Of a stretch of DNA of 64,000 nucleotides, positions 46,673-56,550 are shown in pieces (position 1 is the stretch's first letter; every line of letters starts with the position of its first letter). The notes beneath the pieces are model-generated. The model saw nothing but the letters and a program-made list of their open reading frames with translations, was not told the origin of the DNA and made no database searches. Origin of the DNA: Paracoccus isoporae (GTDB lineage Bacteria > Pseudomonadota > Alphaproteobacteria > Rhodobacterales > Rhodobacteraceae); the NCBI RefSeq assembly GCF_900101865.1, contig NZ_FNAH01000006.1, positions 1 to 64,000 of the forward strand, written 5' to 3'. A program made the position numbers and the translations under genes.

Positions 46673-46873
46673 AAGGATGTTCCAATGCTGCCAAAATCCG
46701 GTGATATCGCGCCGAGCCTAGGTGACTGAAACCGCGCGAACAATCACCGTCGGGCGTGGTCCGGGTCACAATGCCGTTGGGGTGGAAACCGGCAAGACAC
46801 TGCCGTATTGGCTGTTTTTCATTCATGCCATACAAGCTAAGGTTCTGGCGATCCGAGGGGTGTGGCGACGGGC

Positions 46874-48061
46874 ATGGCGAAGACGGGTGACAGCAAACCG
46901 ACCCTGTCCGAGGCAGAGAAATCTGCGCGGCGGGCGAAGAATGCCGCCAATCGCGCCCGGCGCGAGGCGCGCGCCGCGGAAAAGGCGGCGCGCAATGGCG
47001 CCGCGCCCGAGACCCCGCGAGCGAGCGCCACGCCATCCGCCGCCAATCCGAATGGCGGATCAGTGACGCCGCCCCGCAGCGATTTCAACATCCTGGTCGT
47101 CGCGCAATCCGGACGGCTGGAATACGAGGCCCTGCTGCTGGCGGAATCGCTGCGGCTGAACGCGCCGGGATTGCACGGCCGGCTGATCGTGGCCGAACCG
47201 CAGCCGCAGGCCGCGTGGGCCGGGCATGACACGCAGCTCTCCCGCCCGGCCCGCGCCGCGCTGGAGGCGCGCGGTGCCGTGATCCGCCCCTTCGTCGCGC
47301 GGCATTTCGGCGCCGCCTACCCCTATGGCAACAAGATCGAGGCGCTGTCGGCGCTGCCCAAGAACAAACCCTTCCTGTTCCTCGACACCGATACGCTCGT
47401 TACCGGCGATCTGGGACAGGTCGAATTCGACTTCGCCCGGCCCTCCGCCTCGATGCGGCGCGAGGGGACTTGGCCCAAACCGCCGCTTTACGGGCCGGGA
47501 TATGCCCAGATATGGCGCTCGCTCTATGACCGGTTCGGGCTCGATTTCGAATCCTCTCTGGATCTGTCCCAGCCCGACGAGCATTGGGAGCGGTTTCTCT
47601 ATTTCAACGCGGGCTGGTTCTTCGGCGCGGAGCCGGGTGAGTTCCGCCGTCGCTTCCTCGACTGGGCGCGAGAGATCAAGAAGACGCCCGGTGATGCGCT
47701 GGCGGTTCAGTCGCTGGACCCGTGGCTGGACCAGATCACCCTGCCGCTGGTCATTCACAGCTTTGCGGGAGGGCGGCCGGGGCCGGATCTCGACGGGCTG
47801 GATGGCGAGGTGACCTGCCACTGGCGCAATCTGCCGCTGCTTTACGGCCGTGAGAGCGACCGGGTGGTCGAGGTGCTGGAACAGGCGGCGGCCGCAGAGG
47901 ATCTGCGCCCGATCCTGCGCAAATGGGAGCCGGCGCAGAAGCTGATCTATGACGGGATCGGGCGGCGCGAGCTGCGCCCGGCCATTGACCGGGCGCATTT
48001 GCCTTTCCATGAGCAACCCGTGCGGCAGGCCATCAAGCAGGGCGGCTGGTGGTTGACCTGA
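46874..48061 (+). CDS. Glycosyltransferase-like protein
   Basis: A protein of about 395 residues. The first 60 residues are a charged Ala/Arg/Lys/Glu-rich segment (EAEKSARRAKNAANRARREAR), likely helical. After it comes ILVVAQSGRLEYEALLLAESL and PFLFLDTDTLVTGDL, whose Asp-x-Asp resembles the metal-nucleotide-sugar site of GT-A enzymes, with later FLYFNAGWFFGAE matching the glycosyltransferase family 8 style. Sugar and acceptor unknown. GTG 46862 is an alternative start. Confidence 0.65.
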   Translation: MAKTGDSKPTLSEAEKSARRAKNAANRARREARAAEKAARNGAAPETPRASATPSAANPNGGSVTPPRSDFNILVVAQSGRLEYEALLLAESLRLNAPGLHGRLIVAEPQPQAAWAGHDTQLSRPARAALEARGAVIRPFVARHFGAAYPYGNKIEALSALPKNKPFLFLDTDTLVTGDLGQVEFDFARPSASMRREGTWPKPPLYGPGYAQIWRSLYDRFGLDFESSLDLSQPDEHWERFLYFNAGWFFGAEPGEFRRRFLDWAREIKKTPGDALAVQSLDPWLDQITLPLVIHSFAGGRPGPDLDGLDGEVTCHWRNLPLLYGRESDRVVEVLEQAAAAEDLRPILRKWEPAQKLIYDGIGRRELRPAIDRAHLPFHEQPVRQAIKQGGWWLT

Positions 48062-48093
48062 CCCCGGCTTCATCCGGGATCAGGCGGGGCAGA

Positions 48094-51000
48094 TCACGCC
48101 GACAGCACCGCATCGCAGCGCGCGCAGACGCCCGGATGACCGTGCGTGCCGACATCGGGCAGGATCTTCCAGCAGCGCTGGCATTTCTCGCCCTCGGCGA
48201 ACTCAAACACCACGCCCACCCCTTCGGCATCGGGCATGCGGAAGGCCTCGGCCGGGATCGGGTCGGCGGTCAGCCAGATGCCGGAGGTGATGCAGATATC
48301 CTCGAAGCTGACCGATTTCAGGGCGGCCAGCACCTCCGCATCGCGGACATGCACGACCGGCGCGGCTTCGAGGCTGGCGCCGATGTCTTTCGCCGTCCGC
48401 TTCACCTCAAGTGCTGCCGTGACGACGCGGCGCACCTTGCGGATCCCGGCCCATTTCGCCGCCAGCGGCTCATTCAGCCAATCCGCCGGGGTCGCCGGGA
48501 AATCATGCAGATGGACGCTGTCATCCTCTGACGGGAAGCGTGACAGCCAGACATCCTCCATGGTGAAGGGCAGGATCGGGGCCAGCCATGTGACCAGCCG
48601 GTGATACAGCAGGTCCAGAACGGTCCGCGCGGCGCGGCGGCGCGGGCTGTCCGGTGCATCGCAATACAGCGCATCCTTCCTGACATCGAAATAGAACGAC
48701 GACAGATCGACCGTGGCGAACTGGAACAGCGCCTGGAAGACGCCCTGGAAATCATAGCTGTCATAGCCGCGCCGCACGACATGGTCGAGCTGCGCCAGAC
48801 GGTGCAGCACCCATTGCTCCAGCTCGGGCATCTCGGCGGGATCGACCCGCTCCGCCTCGCTGAACCCGTCGAGCGCGCCCAGCATGAAGCGCAGCGTGTT
48901 GCGCAAACGGCGATAGCTGTCGGCGGTGCCTTTCAGGATCTCCGGCCCGATGCGGCTGTCGGCGGTGTAATCCACCTGCGCCACCCAGAGCCGCAGGATA
49001 TCTGCGCCGTATTGCTTGATCACCTCGGCCGGCAGGATGGTATTGCCGAGCGATTTGGACATCTTCATGCCCTTCTCGTCCAGCGTGAAGCCATGGGTCA
49101 GCACGCCGCGATAGGGCGCGCGCCCCTTGGTCGCGCTTGCCTGCAACAGCGAGGACTGGAACCAGCCGCGATGCTGATCGGTGCCTTCCAGATAGAGATT
49201 CGCAATCCCGTCCGCCGCACCATCCGCCCGGTCGCGGATCACGAAGGCATGGGTCGAGCCTGAATCGAACCACACATCAAGCACATCCATCACCTGCTCA
49301 TACTCATCCGGGTTCAAGATCCCGTCGAGCACGCGTTCCTTGAACCCTTCGGCATACCACGCATCCGCCCCGTCCTGCTCGAACGCCTCGACAATCCGGG
49401 CGTTGACCCGCTCATCGCGCAGCAGGAAGCCATCTGCATCCGGCTTTACGCCCTTGCGGACAAAACAGGTCAGCGGCACGCCCCAGGCCCGCTGGCGCGA
49501 CAGCACCCAGTCGGGACGGTTCTCGACCATTGAATGAATCCGGTTCCGCCCGGTCTGCGGGGTCCATTTGACCAGATCGTCGATGCTGGTCAGCGCGCGC
49601 TCGCGGATCGTGTCGCCATATTTGCCCATCCCGTCATCCAGCTTCTTGTCGATGGCGGCGAACCACTGCGCGGTATTGCGATAGATCAGCGGCGCCTTGG
49701 AGCGCCAGCTATGCGGATAGCTGTGCTTGATCTTGCCCTTGGCCAGCAGCTTGCCGGCCCAGGCGAGGTTCTTGATGACACTGACATTCGCCGGGCCGTC
49801 CTTGCCATCGGCTTCGATGATTGCCTCGCCGCCGAAGATCGGCAGATCGGGGCGGTAAGACCCGTCCGGCTCGACATTATAGGTCATCTTCAGCCCGTGT
49901 TTCAGGCCGAGCTGATAGTCATCGTCACCGTGGCTGGGCGCGGTATGCACGAAGCCCGTCCCCGCCTCATCCGTGACGTGGTCGCCGGGCAGCATGGGGA
50001 CATCGTAATCCCACTCGTCATTGGCGCCCTCGACGCCACGCAGCGGATGGGCCAGCACAAGGCCGGTCAGATCCGCTTCGGTCACATCACCGACACGCTC
50101 ATGGCTTTCGACCTTGGCCGCCTGCATCACGCTTTCGGCCAGGGCATCGGCCAGCACCAGCAATTCTCCCTGCTGCGCGCTCGCCTTCTCCGCCACCGCG
50201 CCGACCCGATACAGCCCATAGGCAATCTCGGGATTGAACGCGACGGCCCGGTTCTGCGGGATCGTCCAGGGCGTCGTGGTCCAGATCACCACGCTCGCGT
50301 CTTTCTCTTTCACGAAAATACCCTGCGGCGTCGCCACCGGGAACCGCACCCAGATCGTATGGCTGGTATGGTCGTGATACTCCACCTCCGCCTCGGCCAG
50401 AGCGGTCTTCTCAACCGGAGACCACATCACAGGCTTCGAACCCTGATAGAGCGAGCCGTTCATCAACAGCTTCATGAACTCCTCGGCGATGACCGCCTCG
50501 GCGTGGTAGTTCATGGTCAGGTAGGGATCGTCCCATTTGCCGGTGACACCCAGCCGCTTGAACTCCTCGCGCTGCACGTCGATCCAGTGATCGGCGAAAT
50601 TGCGGCATTCGCGGCGGAACTCGACCGTGTCGACCGCGTCCTTGTCCATGCCCTTCTGGCGATACTGCTCTTCGATCTTCCATTCGATGGGCAGGCCGTG
50701 GCAATCCCACCCGGGGACATAGCGCGCATCGCGGCCCATCATCTGCTGGGAGCGGGTGATGAAATCCTTCAGCACTTTGTTCAGCGCGTGACCGATATGC
50801 AGATTGCCGTTCGCATAGGGCGGGCCGTCATGCAGGATGAACGGCGTGCGGCCCTCGGCGCGGCTGCGCAGCGTGTCATAGATGTTCAGCCGCGCCCAGC
50901 GGTCGAGCCATTCGGGCTCGCGCGCGGGCAGGCCGGCGCGCATCGGGAAATCGGTCTGTGGCAGGAAAACAGTGTCGCGGTAGTCGGTGGTATCGCTCAT
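48094..51000 (-). CDS. ileS: Isoleucine--tRNA ligase
   Basis: A 968-residue class I synthetase. The HIGH motif is in PPYANGNLHIGHALNK, the KMSKS motif in GMKMSKSLGN, editing-domain blocks lie between, and the C-terminus has a zinc finger with CQRCW ... CARCD. PWDCHGLPIEWKIE-type WDCHGLP confirms IleRS. Starts at 51000; no T-box or other leader was seen in the 234-bp gap to the next gene. Confidence 0.95.
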   Translation of the reverse strand: MSDTTDYRDTVFLPQTDFPMRAGLPAREPEWLDRWARLNIYDTLRSRAEGRTPFILHDGPPYANGNLHIGHALNKVLKDFITRSQQMMGRDARYVPGWDCHGLPIEWKIEEQYRQKGMDKDAVDTVEFRRECRNFADHWIDVQREEFKRLGVTGKWDDPYLTMNYHAEAVIAEEFMKLLMNGSLYQGSKPVMWSPVEKTALAEAEVEYHDHTSHTIWVRFPVATPQGIFVKEKDASVVIWTTTPWTIPQNRAVAFNPEIAYGLYRVGAVAEKASAQQGELLVLADALAESVMQAAKVESHERVGDVTEADLTGLVLAHPLRGVEGANDEWDYDVPMLPGDHVTDEAGTGFVHTAPSHGDDDYQLGLKHGLKMTYNVEPDGSYRPDLPIFGGEAIIEADGKDGPANVSVIKNLAWAGKLLAKGKIKHSYPHSWRSKAPLIYRNTAQWFAAIDKKLDDGMGKYGDTIRERALTSIDDLVKWTPQTGRNRIHSMVENRPDWVLSRQRAWGVPLTCFVRKGVKPDADGFLLRDERVNARIVEAFEQDGADAWYAEGFKERVLDGILNPDEYEQVMDVLDVWFDSGSTHAFVIRDRADGAADGIANLYLEGTDQHRGWFQSSLLQASATKGRAPYRGVLTHGFTLDEKGMKMSKSLGNTILPAEVIKQYGADILRLWVAQVDYTADSRIGPEILKGTADSYRRLRNTLRFMLGALDGFSEAERVDPAEMPELEQWVLHRLAQLDHVVRRGYDSYDFQGVFQALFQFATVDLSSFYFDVRKDALYCDAPDSPRRRAARTVLDLLYHRLVTWLAPILPFTMEDVWLSRFPSEDDSVHLHDFPATPADWLNEPLAAKWAGIRKVRRVVTAALEVKRTAKDIGASLEAAPVVHVRDAEVLAALKSVSFEDICITSGIWLTADPIPAEAFRMPDAEGVGVVFEFAEGEKCQRCWKILPDVGTHGHPGVCARCDAVLSA

Positions 51001-51234
51001 CGGCGGGAATCCTTCGGGGTGAGATCAGGCACGCAAAATCCCGGCGGCGCGGAACCCCTACGCCACCGGGCGGATAATTCGTATGACCCGGCCCGTTCTG
51101 AACATGGGCGCGGTTATAGAAAGCGCAGCGCAGCGCCGCAAGCCGAAGCCGCCACCTTGTCCGGCCGCGCTGTCCTTGCGCTGTCACAGGACACCCCTAT
51201 CTGGGAAGGAGCGGCAGAGGATCACGCGGCGGAC

Positions 51235-52119
51235 ATGGCGGAAGACGACAGCGCAGGAACCGGGCGACGCCCCGCCCGCCCGATCATTTCGGGCCGGGCG
51301 GGCGACGCTGTCCCTGCGTCGCGCGATGTGGAGATAAGGCGCTTCGTGCGGCGGCGCTACGGGCTGCGCGGCACCTTCGCGCTGCATCGCGCCGCACTTG
51401 GCTGGGATCTGCTCAAGGCACCGCTGAACGTGGCGCTCTCGCCGCTTTTCCTGATCCTCAAGCTGATCGCGGGACTGCTGTCACTGATCGGCGCGAAGCG
51501 GGCGGGTGCCTGGCTGGCGTCGAAACAGGTGTTTCTGACCTCGGATGTGGCGCGGCGGATCGAGGCGGATCTGGCCGGGTTCATCGCCGACCTGGATCGC
51601 AAGGGGCTCGGCCCCATCGCCCCGCCTGAGACAATCCGGCGCGAGATTGCGGCCCATGCCGATCTGCGCAACGCGGTGGCCGAAATCACCACGTCGCTGA
51701 TCGTGCTGACGCTGGGGCTGCTGATCTTCAACCGGGCGACGCCGGGGGTGATCTCTCTCGCCGGCCCGCTGGCCGAGATGCGCGCCCATGACTGGGCGGT
51801 GCAGAATTTCTGGCTGGGCGACCGGCTGGGCCGGGCCTGGTACTGGGCCTTCCCGGTCGAGCTGCGGCCGTGGGAGGTGATCGCGACCGGCATCGTGCTG
51901 GCGCTGATCGCCTCGGTCGTCACCACCTTTGCCGGGCTGATCGCGGACCCGGTGCAGGTGCTGACAGGGACGCATCGGCGGCGGCTGCGACGGCTGCTCG
52001 ACCGTCTGGACCGGGCCGAGACCACGCCCTCCACCGGGCTCGCGCGCGAGCATCTGCTGGCGCGGATGGGCGATCTCTCGGATGCGGCGCTCAGCCTGCT
52101 GCGTAGCTGGCGCAGCTAA
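51235..52119 (+). CDS. Conserved membrane protein of unknown function
   Basis: A 294-residue protein. After an unstructured start comes VEIRRFVRRRYGLRGTFALHRAALGWDLLKAPLN, then a hydrophobic hairpin (ALSPLFLILKLIAGLLSLIG), a soluble stretch, and two further helices (LIVLTLGLLIF and VIATGIVLALIASVVTTFAGLI). The block resembles a family of uncharacterised Rhodobacteraceae membrane proteins; I cannot assign a function. ATG 51235 has GGCGGA before it. Convergent with queF. Confidence 0.72.
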   Translation: MAEDDSAGTGRRPARPIISGRAGDAVPASRDVEIRRFVRRRYGLRGTFALHRAALGWDLLKAPLNVALSPLFLILKLIAGLLSLIGAKRAGAWLASKQVFLTSDVARRIEADLAGFIADLDRKGLGPIAPPETIRREIAAHADLRNAVAEITTSLIVLTLGLLIFNRATPGVISLAGPLAEMRAHDWAVQNFWLGDRLGRAWYWAFPVELRPWEVIATGIVLALIASVVTTFAGLIADPVQVLTGTHRRRLRRLLDRLDRAETTPSTGLAREHLLARMGDLSDAALSLLRSWRS

Positions 52120-52120
52120 A

Positions 52121-52582
52121 TCAGCCCCGCCCGCGATAGGGCGCCACGCCCTGATCGGGCAGCCACAGCCCATCGGGCACCGCGCCGGTCTGCCAGAACA
52201 CGTCTATCGGCATTCCGCCGCGCGGATACCAATAGCCGCCGATTCGCAGCCATTGCGGAGCGAGCGTCTCTGCCAGACGCTTGCCGATGGAGACGGTGCA
52301 ATCCTCGTGAAACGCGCCGTGATTTCGGAAGCTGCCCAGGAACAGCTTCAGCGATTTCGATTCCACCAGCCAGTCCTGCGGCAGATAGTCGATCACCAGA
52401 TGGGCGAAATCAGGCTGGCCGGTCATCGGACACAGGCTGGTAAATTCCGGCTGGATGAAGCGAACGACATAGGCCTCGCCCGGCTGTGGGTTCGGCACGC
52501 GTTCCAGCACAGCCTCATCGGGGCTGGCAGGCAGGGCTGCGGCCTGACCGAGTTGTGTCAGACCGTCGGTATAATGGCTCAT
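52121..52582 (-). CDS. queF: NADPH-dependent 7-cyano-7-deazaguanine reductase QueF
   Basis: A 153-residue T-fold enzyme reducing preQ0 to preQ1 in queuosine synthesis. The catalytic Cys lies in [13 protein letters not shown], and [15 protein letters not shown] is the QueF motif binding NADPH. It is the short, single-domain (YkvM) type. AGGAG precedes the ATG. No preQ1 riboswitch was recognised in the upstream 60 bp. Confidence 0.94.
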   Translation of the reverse strand: MSHYTDGLTQLGQAAALPASPDEAVLERVPNPQPGEAYVVRFIQPEFTSLCPMTGQPDFAHLVIDYLPQDWLVESKSLKLFLGSFRNHGAFHEDCTVSIGKRLAETLAPQWLRIGGYWYPRGGMPIDVFWQTGAVPDGLWLPDQGVAPYRGRG

Positions 52583-52621
52583 GTCTGGCTCCTGTTTTGA
52601 CCGGGTGGGCTGCGACCGGTG

Positions 52622-53049
52622 GCGCCGCCCTAGCAGCCTGAGTTCCGCGCGTCAAAACGCTTTCTCCACCAGTCAGGCGGCCTGGATTTGTCTGCGCAGT
52701 CGAGTGCCGCCATCAGTCCGAGAAGACTTTCGACCGCAGGTGCGGTGGCCGTGAAGCGGCATATCGAAATCTGGCTGCGCCTCGTCACGGCATTCCCGAT
52801 TAACGCGATGTCCGCCCATGTGGTTGAAGCATCTGGCACGGGGGACGCCGGCGCAGATCTTCATCTGGCGGTCGTTCACAGCGCTGATCCCCATCTGACG
52901 ATGCATGTCGCTGCGCGGGGATTTTTCCCCGGCGGGTTGCGCACGACGCGGCCGGGCGCGCATCTGATACGATGACCACGCTGCCTTGCATGACGGCTGC
53001 GACGTTTTCGGCAGTTGTGGTGTTCCGGTGAAGCCTTCATGCTGCGGCA
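52622..53049. other. Intergenic region without a recognised gene
   Basis: About 430 bp between queF and the truncated haemoglobin. Short frames exist on both strands (for example 52688-52975 plus, 52630-52839 minus) but none has a good ribosome site or recognisable product, and base composition by codon position looks flat. It may be a decayed gene. No clear repeats or terminator seen. Confidence 0.5.
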
Positions 53050-53454
53050 ATGAGCATTCCGTCCCGCTTCGAGATCTCCGCCGCGCAGATCGACCAGGTC
53101 GTGGCCCGTTTCTACGCCGCCATCCGGCGCGACACGACTCTGGGTCCGGTTTTTGCCCGCCATGTTTCGGACTGGCCCGCCCATGAGGAGAAAATCGCAC
53201 GTTTCTGGCGCAATGCGATCCTGTTCGAGCGGAGCTATGATGGCAATCCGATGCGCGTGCACCGGGAGGCCGGCGATGTCCGCCCCGAGCATTTCACCCC
53301 GTGGCTGGCGCTGTTCGACCGGACCCTGCGGGATACGCTGCCGGACCCCGCAGCCGACGCATGGTCTGCGCTCGCCCACCGGATCGGGGCGGGTCTGCGG
53401 TTGGGTGTCGAGGATCAGCAGCGTCCCGCCGGGCAGCCTCCGGTCTTGCGCTGA
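53050..53454 (+). CDS. Group III truncated haemoglobin
   Basis: A 134-residue globin. The B-helix FYAAIRRDTTLGPVF, the conserved Trp in ARFWRNAI and the proximal histidine H71 (NPMRVHRE) match group III proteins such as Campylobacter Ctb. These bind oxygen or NO with high affinity; protection from nitrosative stress is the common proposal. It is 47 bp before the VOC gene and may be co-transcribed. Confidence 0.88.
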   Translation: MSIPSRFEISAAQIDQVVARFYAAIRRDTTLGPVFARHVSDWPAHEEKIARFWRNAILFERSYDGNPMRVHREAGDVRPEHFTPWLALFDRTLRDTLPDPAADAWSALAHRIGAGLRLGVEDQQRPAGQPPVLR

Positions 53455-53501
53455 GCCCGAAATCGGGGCAAACAAAACGGGAACACATCGAGGGACATGC
53501 C

Positions 53502-53825
53502 ATGAAAATCGATTACATCGAATTTTCCTCGCCCGAGTTGGCGGCCACCAAAGATTTCTTCGCGCAGGCCTTTGGGTGGACGTTTAATGACTACGGCCCC
53601 GAGTATCAGGAGCTCGCGGATGCGGGTGTATCCGGCGGCATCGCGTCCGGTCCGCTCGCCCCGCCGCTGGTCATTCTGAAAACAGATGATCTGGAAGCCG
53701 CGCTGGAAAAGATCCGAGCAGCGGGCGCAGAGATCACGAAGACGATCTTCGATTTCCCCGGCGGCAGACGGTTCGAGTTCCGCGAGCCGGGCGGGACGGA
53801 GATGGCGGTCTGGTCAGAGCGCTAG
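53502..53825 (+). CDS. VOC-family (glyoxalase/bleomycin-resistance fold) protein
   Basis: A 107-residue single-domain protein: IDYIEFSSPELAATKDFFAQAFGWTF at the start and FEFREPGGTEMAVW at the end are the paired beta-alpha-beta motifs. Few family metal ligands are obvious (E at both motif ends). Substrate unknown. It converges with rnr, overlapping by 4 bp. Confidence 0.85.
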   Translation: MKIDYIEFSSPELAATKDFFAQAFGWTFNDYGPEYQELADAGVSGGIASGPLAPPLVILKTDDLEAALEKIRAAGAEITKTIFDFPGGRRFEFREPGGTEMAVWSER

Positions 53826-56077
53826 CTTCGGCGCTGCCGCCTCGCCTTCTTGGCCGCCGCACGCGCCTTGGCCTTCACCTGGGCGGGCCTGCGGCGCAGC
53901 GCCCGACCGCGCTTCGCTTTCGGCCCGCGCACGACGGTCTCCCCTTCCAGCTCCAGAAGCTCCAGCGTCAGACCGCCGGTCAGGGGAGAGGCTTCGGCCA
54001 GGCGCACCCGGACCCGCTGGCCGATGCCGATTTCCAGCCCGGTCTCCGATCCCGAGAGAAGCTGGGCGTCCCGGTCGAAATGGAAATATTCATTGCCGAT
54101 ATCGCGGATCGGCAACAGCCCGTCCGCGCCGGTCTCGTCCAGCTTCACGAAGGCGCCGAATTTCTGCACACCGCTGATCCGCCCGGTCATCTCGTTGCCG
54201 ACACGCTCGGCCAGATAGGCGGCCAGGTAGCGGTCGGTGGTGTCGCGTTCCGCCTCCATCGAACGGCGCTCGGTGGTCGAGATCTGGGTCGCGGTCTCGG
54301 CCAGATTCTCGATATCCCATTCCGACAACCCGTCCTTGCCCCAGCCATGCCCCGAGATCAGCGCACGATGAACGATCAGGTCCGAATAGCGCCGGATGGG
54401 CGAGGTGAAATGCGCATAGGATTTCAGCGCCAGGCCGAAATGGCCGTAATTCTCGGGGTGATAATAGGCCTGCGTCATCGAGCGCAGCGTGCTGATATTG
54501 ATGAGCTCGGCGAAATCGGAGTCCTCGGCCTGCGCCAGCAGCCGGTTAAGATGGCTTGTCTGTAGCACCTGCCCTTTCGCCAGCACAAAGCCGGAGGCCT
54601 GCGCCACCTCGCGCAGCGCCTCCATCTTCTCGCCGCTCGGTTCTTCATGGACGCGGAACAGCAGGGGCCGGCCCAGCCGGGTGAGTTCCTCGGCCGCGGC
54701 GACATTCGCCAGCACCATGAATTCCTCGATCAGCCGGTGCGCATCCAGACGCTCCTTGAACTGAACGGATTTCACCCGACCGTCGTCGCTCAGCATGATC
54801 TGCCGCTCGGGCAGGTCGAGATCGAGCGGCTGGCGGCGCGCGCGCGCTGATTTCAACAGATCATAGGCCTGCCAGAGCGGGGTGATCGCGCTGTCCATCA
54901 GCGGCGCGGTTTGCGCATCGGGATTGCCGTCCGCGCCGGCCTGGGCCTGTTCATAGGTCAGGCTGGCGCGAGAATTCATTATGCCGCGATGGAATTTCTG
55001 CCCGATCTTGTTGCCCTGCGCGTCCAGCCGCATCCTGACCGCCATCACCGCCCGGTCGACGCCTTCATGCAGGCTGCACAGATCGCCGGACAGCGCATCG
55101 GGCAGCATCGGAACCACGCGGTCGGGGAAATAGGTGGAGTTGCCGCGCCGCCGCGCCTCGCGGTCGAGCGCGCTGCCCGGCGTCACGTAGTGAGCGACGT
55201 CGGCAATCGCGACCCAGATCACCATCCCGCCCGGATTCGTCGGGTCGTCGTCCGGCATGGCGGCGACGGCATCGTCATGGTCGCGCGCATCGGCCGGATC
55301 AATGGTCAGCAGCGGCAGGTCGCGCAGGTCGTCGCGGCCTTTCATCCCGGCGGGTTTGGCCGCCTCTGCCTCGGCCACGACCTCCTGGGGGAACGCGTCC
55401 GGGATTCCGTGCTGGTGAATGGCGATCAGGCTGACGGCCTTGGGCGCGGACGGATCGCCCAGCCGGTCGAGAATGCGCGCCTGCGGCAGACCCAGCCGCC
55501 CCTTGGGCCCGGACGGTTCGGCCTCGACCAACTCGCCATCCCCGGCGCCCTGGCTGTCTGCCTCGCGCACCCGCCATTCGCGGTCGGCGCCCTTGTCGAT
55601 GGGCAAAATGCGGCCGCCTTCGGTCGATTTGCGATAGATCCCCACGATCCGGCTGCGGCTGTCACCGATCCGGCGGATCATCCTGGCGATATAGTCGTGA
55701 TCCTCGCCGCGTATCTCGACCAGCCGGGCCAGGATGCGGTCGCCCTCTCCCAGGGCCGGGTCGGCCTCGCGCGGCTGATACAGGATCTTCGGCTGCGGCC
55801 CGTCGCCGCGGAACTCCAGCGGACGGACGAACAGATCCCCCTGCGCATCGGGGGCCAGCACCTGCACGACGGTGACCGGCGGCAGGCGTTCGGCATCGCG
55901 ATAGGATTTCCGCCGCCGCTCCAGCCGCCCGTCCTCGGAAAGCTCCTTGAGCAGGCGTTTCAGCTCGACCTTGTCCGATCCCTTGACGTTGAACGCCTTG
56001 GCGATGTCGCGCTTGGATGCCGCGTCGGGATGATCCGCCACCCAGTCGAGGATCTGCTGCTTGCTCGGCAATGCCAT
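53822..56077 (-). CDS. rnr: Ribonuclease R
   Basis: A 751-residue 3'-5' exoribonuclease. An N-terminal winged helix is followed by cold-shock domains, then the RNB domain with TIDPADARDHDDAVA (Asp ligands for Mg), YFPDRVVPMLP and HFTSPIRRYSDLIVHRAL, and an S1 domain. The C-terminal tail is strongly basic (RRPAQVKAKARAAAKKARR). It degrades structured RNA and takes part in rRNA and tmRNA quality control. Confidence 0.94.
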   Translation of the reverse strand: MALPSKQQILDWVADHPDAASKRDIAKAFNVKGSDKVELKRLLKELSEDGRLERRRKSYRDAERLPPVTVVQVLAPDAQGDLFVRPLEFRGDGPQPKILYQPREADPALGEGDRILARLVEIRGEDHDYIARMIRRIGDSRSRIVGIYRKSTEGGRILPIDKGADREWRVREADSQGAGDGELVEAEPSGPKGRLGLPQARILDRLGDPSAPKAVSLIAIHQHGIPDAFPQEVVAEAEAAKPAGMKGRDDLRDLPLLTIDPADARDHDDAVAAMPDDDPTNPGGMVIWVAIADVAHYVTPGSALDREARRRGNSTYFPDRVVPMLPDALSGDLCSLHEGVDRAVMAVRMRLDAQGNKIGQKFHRGIMNSRASLTYEQAQAGADGNPDAQTAPLMDSAITPLWQAYDLLKSARARRQPLDLDLPERQIMLSDDGRVKSVQFKERLDAHRLIEEFMVLANVAAAEELTRLGRPLLFRVHEEPSGEKMEALREVAQASGFVLAKGQVLQTSHLNRLLAQAEDSDFAELINISTLRSMTQAYYHPENYGHFGLALKSYAHFTSPIRRYSDLIVHRALISGHGWGKDGLSEWDIENLAETATQISTTERRSMEAERDTTDRYLAAYLAERVGNEMTGRISGVQKFGAFVKLDETGADGLLPIRDIGNEYFHFDRDAQLLSGSETGLEIGIGQRVRVRLAEASPLTGGLTLELLELEGETVVRGPKAKRGRALRRRPAQVKAKARAAAKKARRQRRS

Positions 56078-56136
56078 GCTGGCCCTTTCCCCGGTCGTTC
56101 GGCCGGAATGCTGCGAGGATAATCGCGGCGGCGCGA

Positions 56137-56550
56137 TCAGAGTTCCAGCGTCATGTCGCGATGCGGAATGCCCGCGTCAAGGAATTCAGGCCCATAAGCG
56201 ACGAATCCGAGCTTTTCATAGAAGGGCAAGGCGTGAACCTGCGACGCCAATTTCGCCGTGCGGATTCCGCGCTGGCGCAGGATGTCGAGCGCACCCCGCA
56301 TGATCGTGGCACCGGCGCCGGTGCCGCGATGCGCGCGCAGCACGCAGACACGCCCGATCTTGGCCTGATCGCCCGACACCACGAGCCGCGCCGTGGCCAC
56401 TGCGTCGTCTCCCACCCAGCCCAGCACATGCAGCGCGGCGTGATCCAGATCGTCCAACTCCTCCGCTTCCGACACGCCCTGCTCGTCGATGAAGACCTCG
56501 CGGCGCAGCGCGTGGCAGGTGGCCAGATCGCGGGTCAGTTCGACCCTCAT
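56137..56550 (-). CDS. GNAT-family N-acetyltransferase
   Basis: A 137-residue acetyltransferase near the ElaA group. [20 protein letters not shown] is the typical start, and the acetyl-CoA loop is [15 protein letters not shown], followed by [14 protein letters not shown]. Substrate unknown. It overlaps the dapE stop by 4 bp (ATGA), so the two are co-translated. Confidence 0.87.
   Translation of the reverse strand: MRVELTRDLATCHALRREVFIDEQGVSEAEELDDLDHAALHVLGWVGDDAVATARLVVSGDQAKIGRVCVLRAHRGTGAGATIMRGALDILRQRGIRTAKLASQVHALPFYEKLGFVAYGPEFLDAGIPHRDMTLEL

Noticed and set aside
52583..52630. preQ1 riboswitch before queF
   Set aside because: No preQ1-I stem followed by an A-rich tail was visible on the minus strand.
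52688..52975. 95-codon plus-strand frame between queF and the haemoglobin gene
   Set aside because: No ribosome site, no recognisable domain, unusual composition for this genome.
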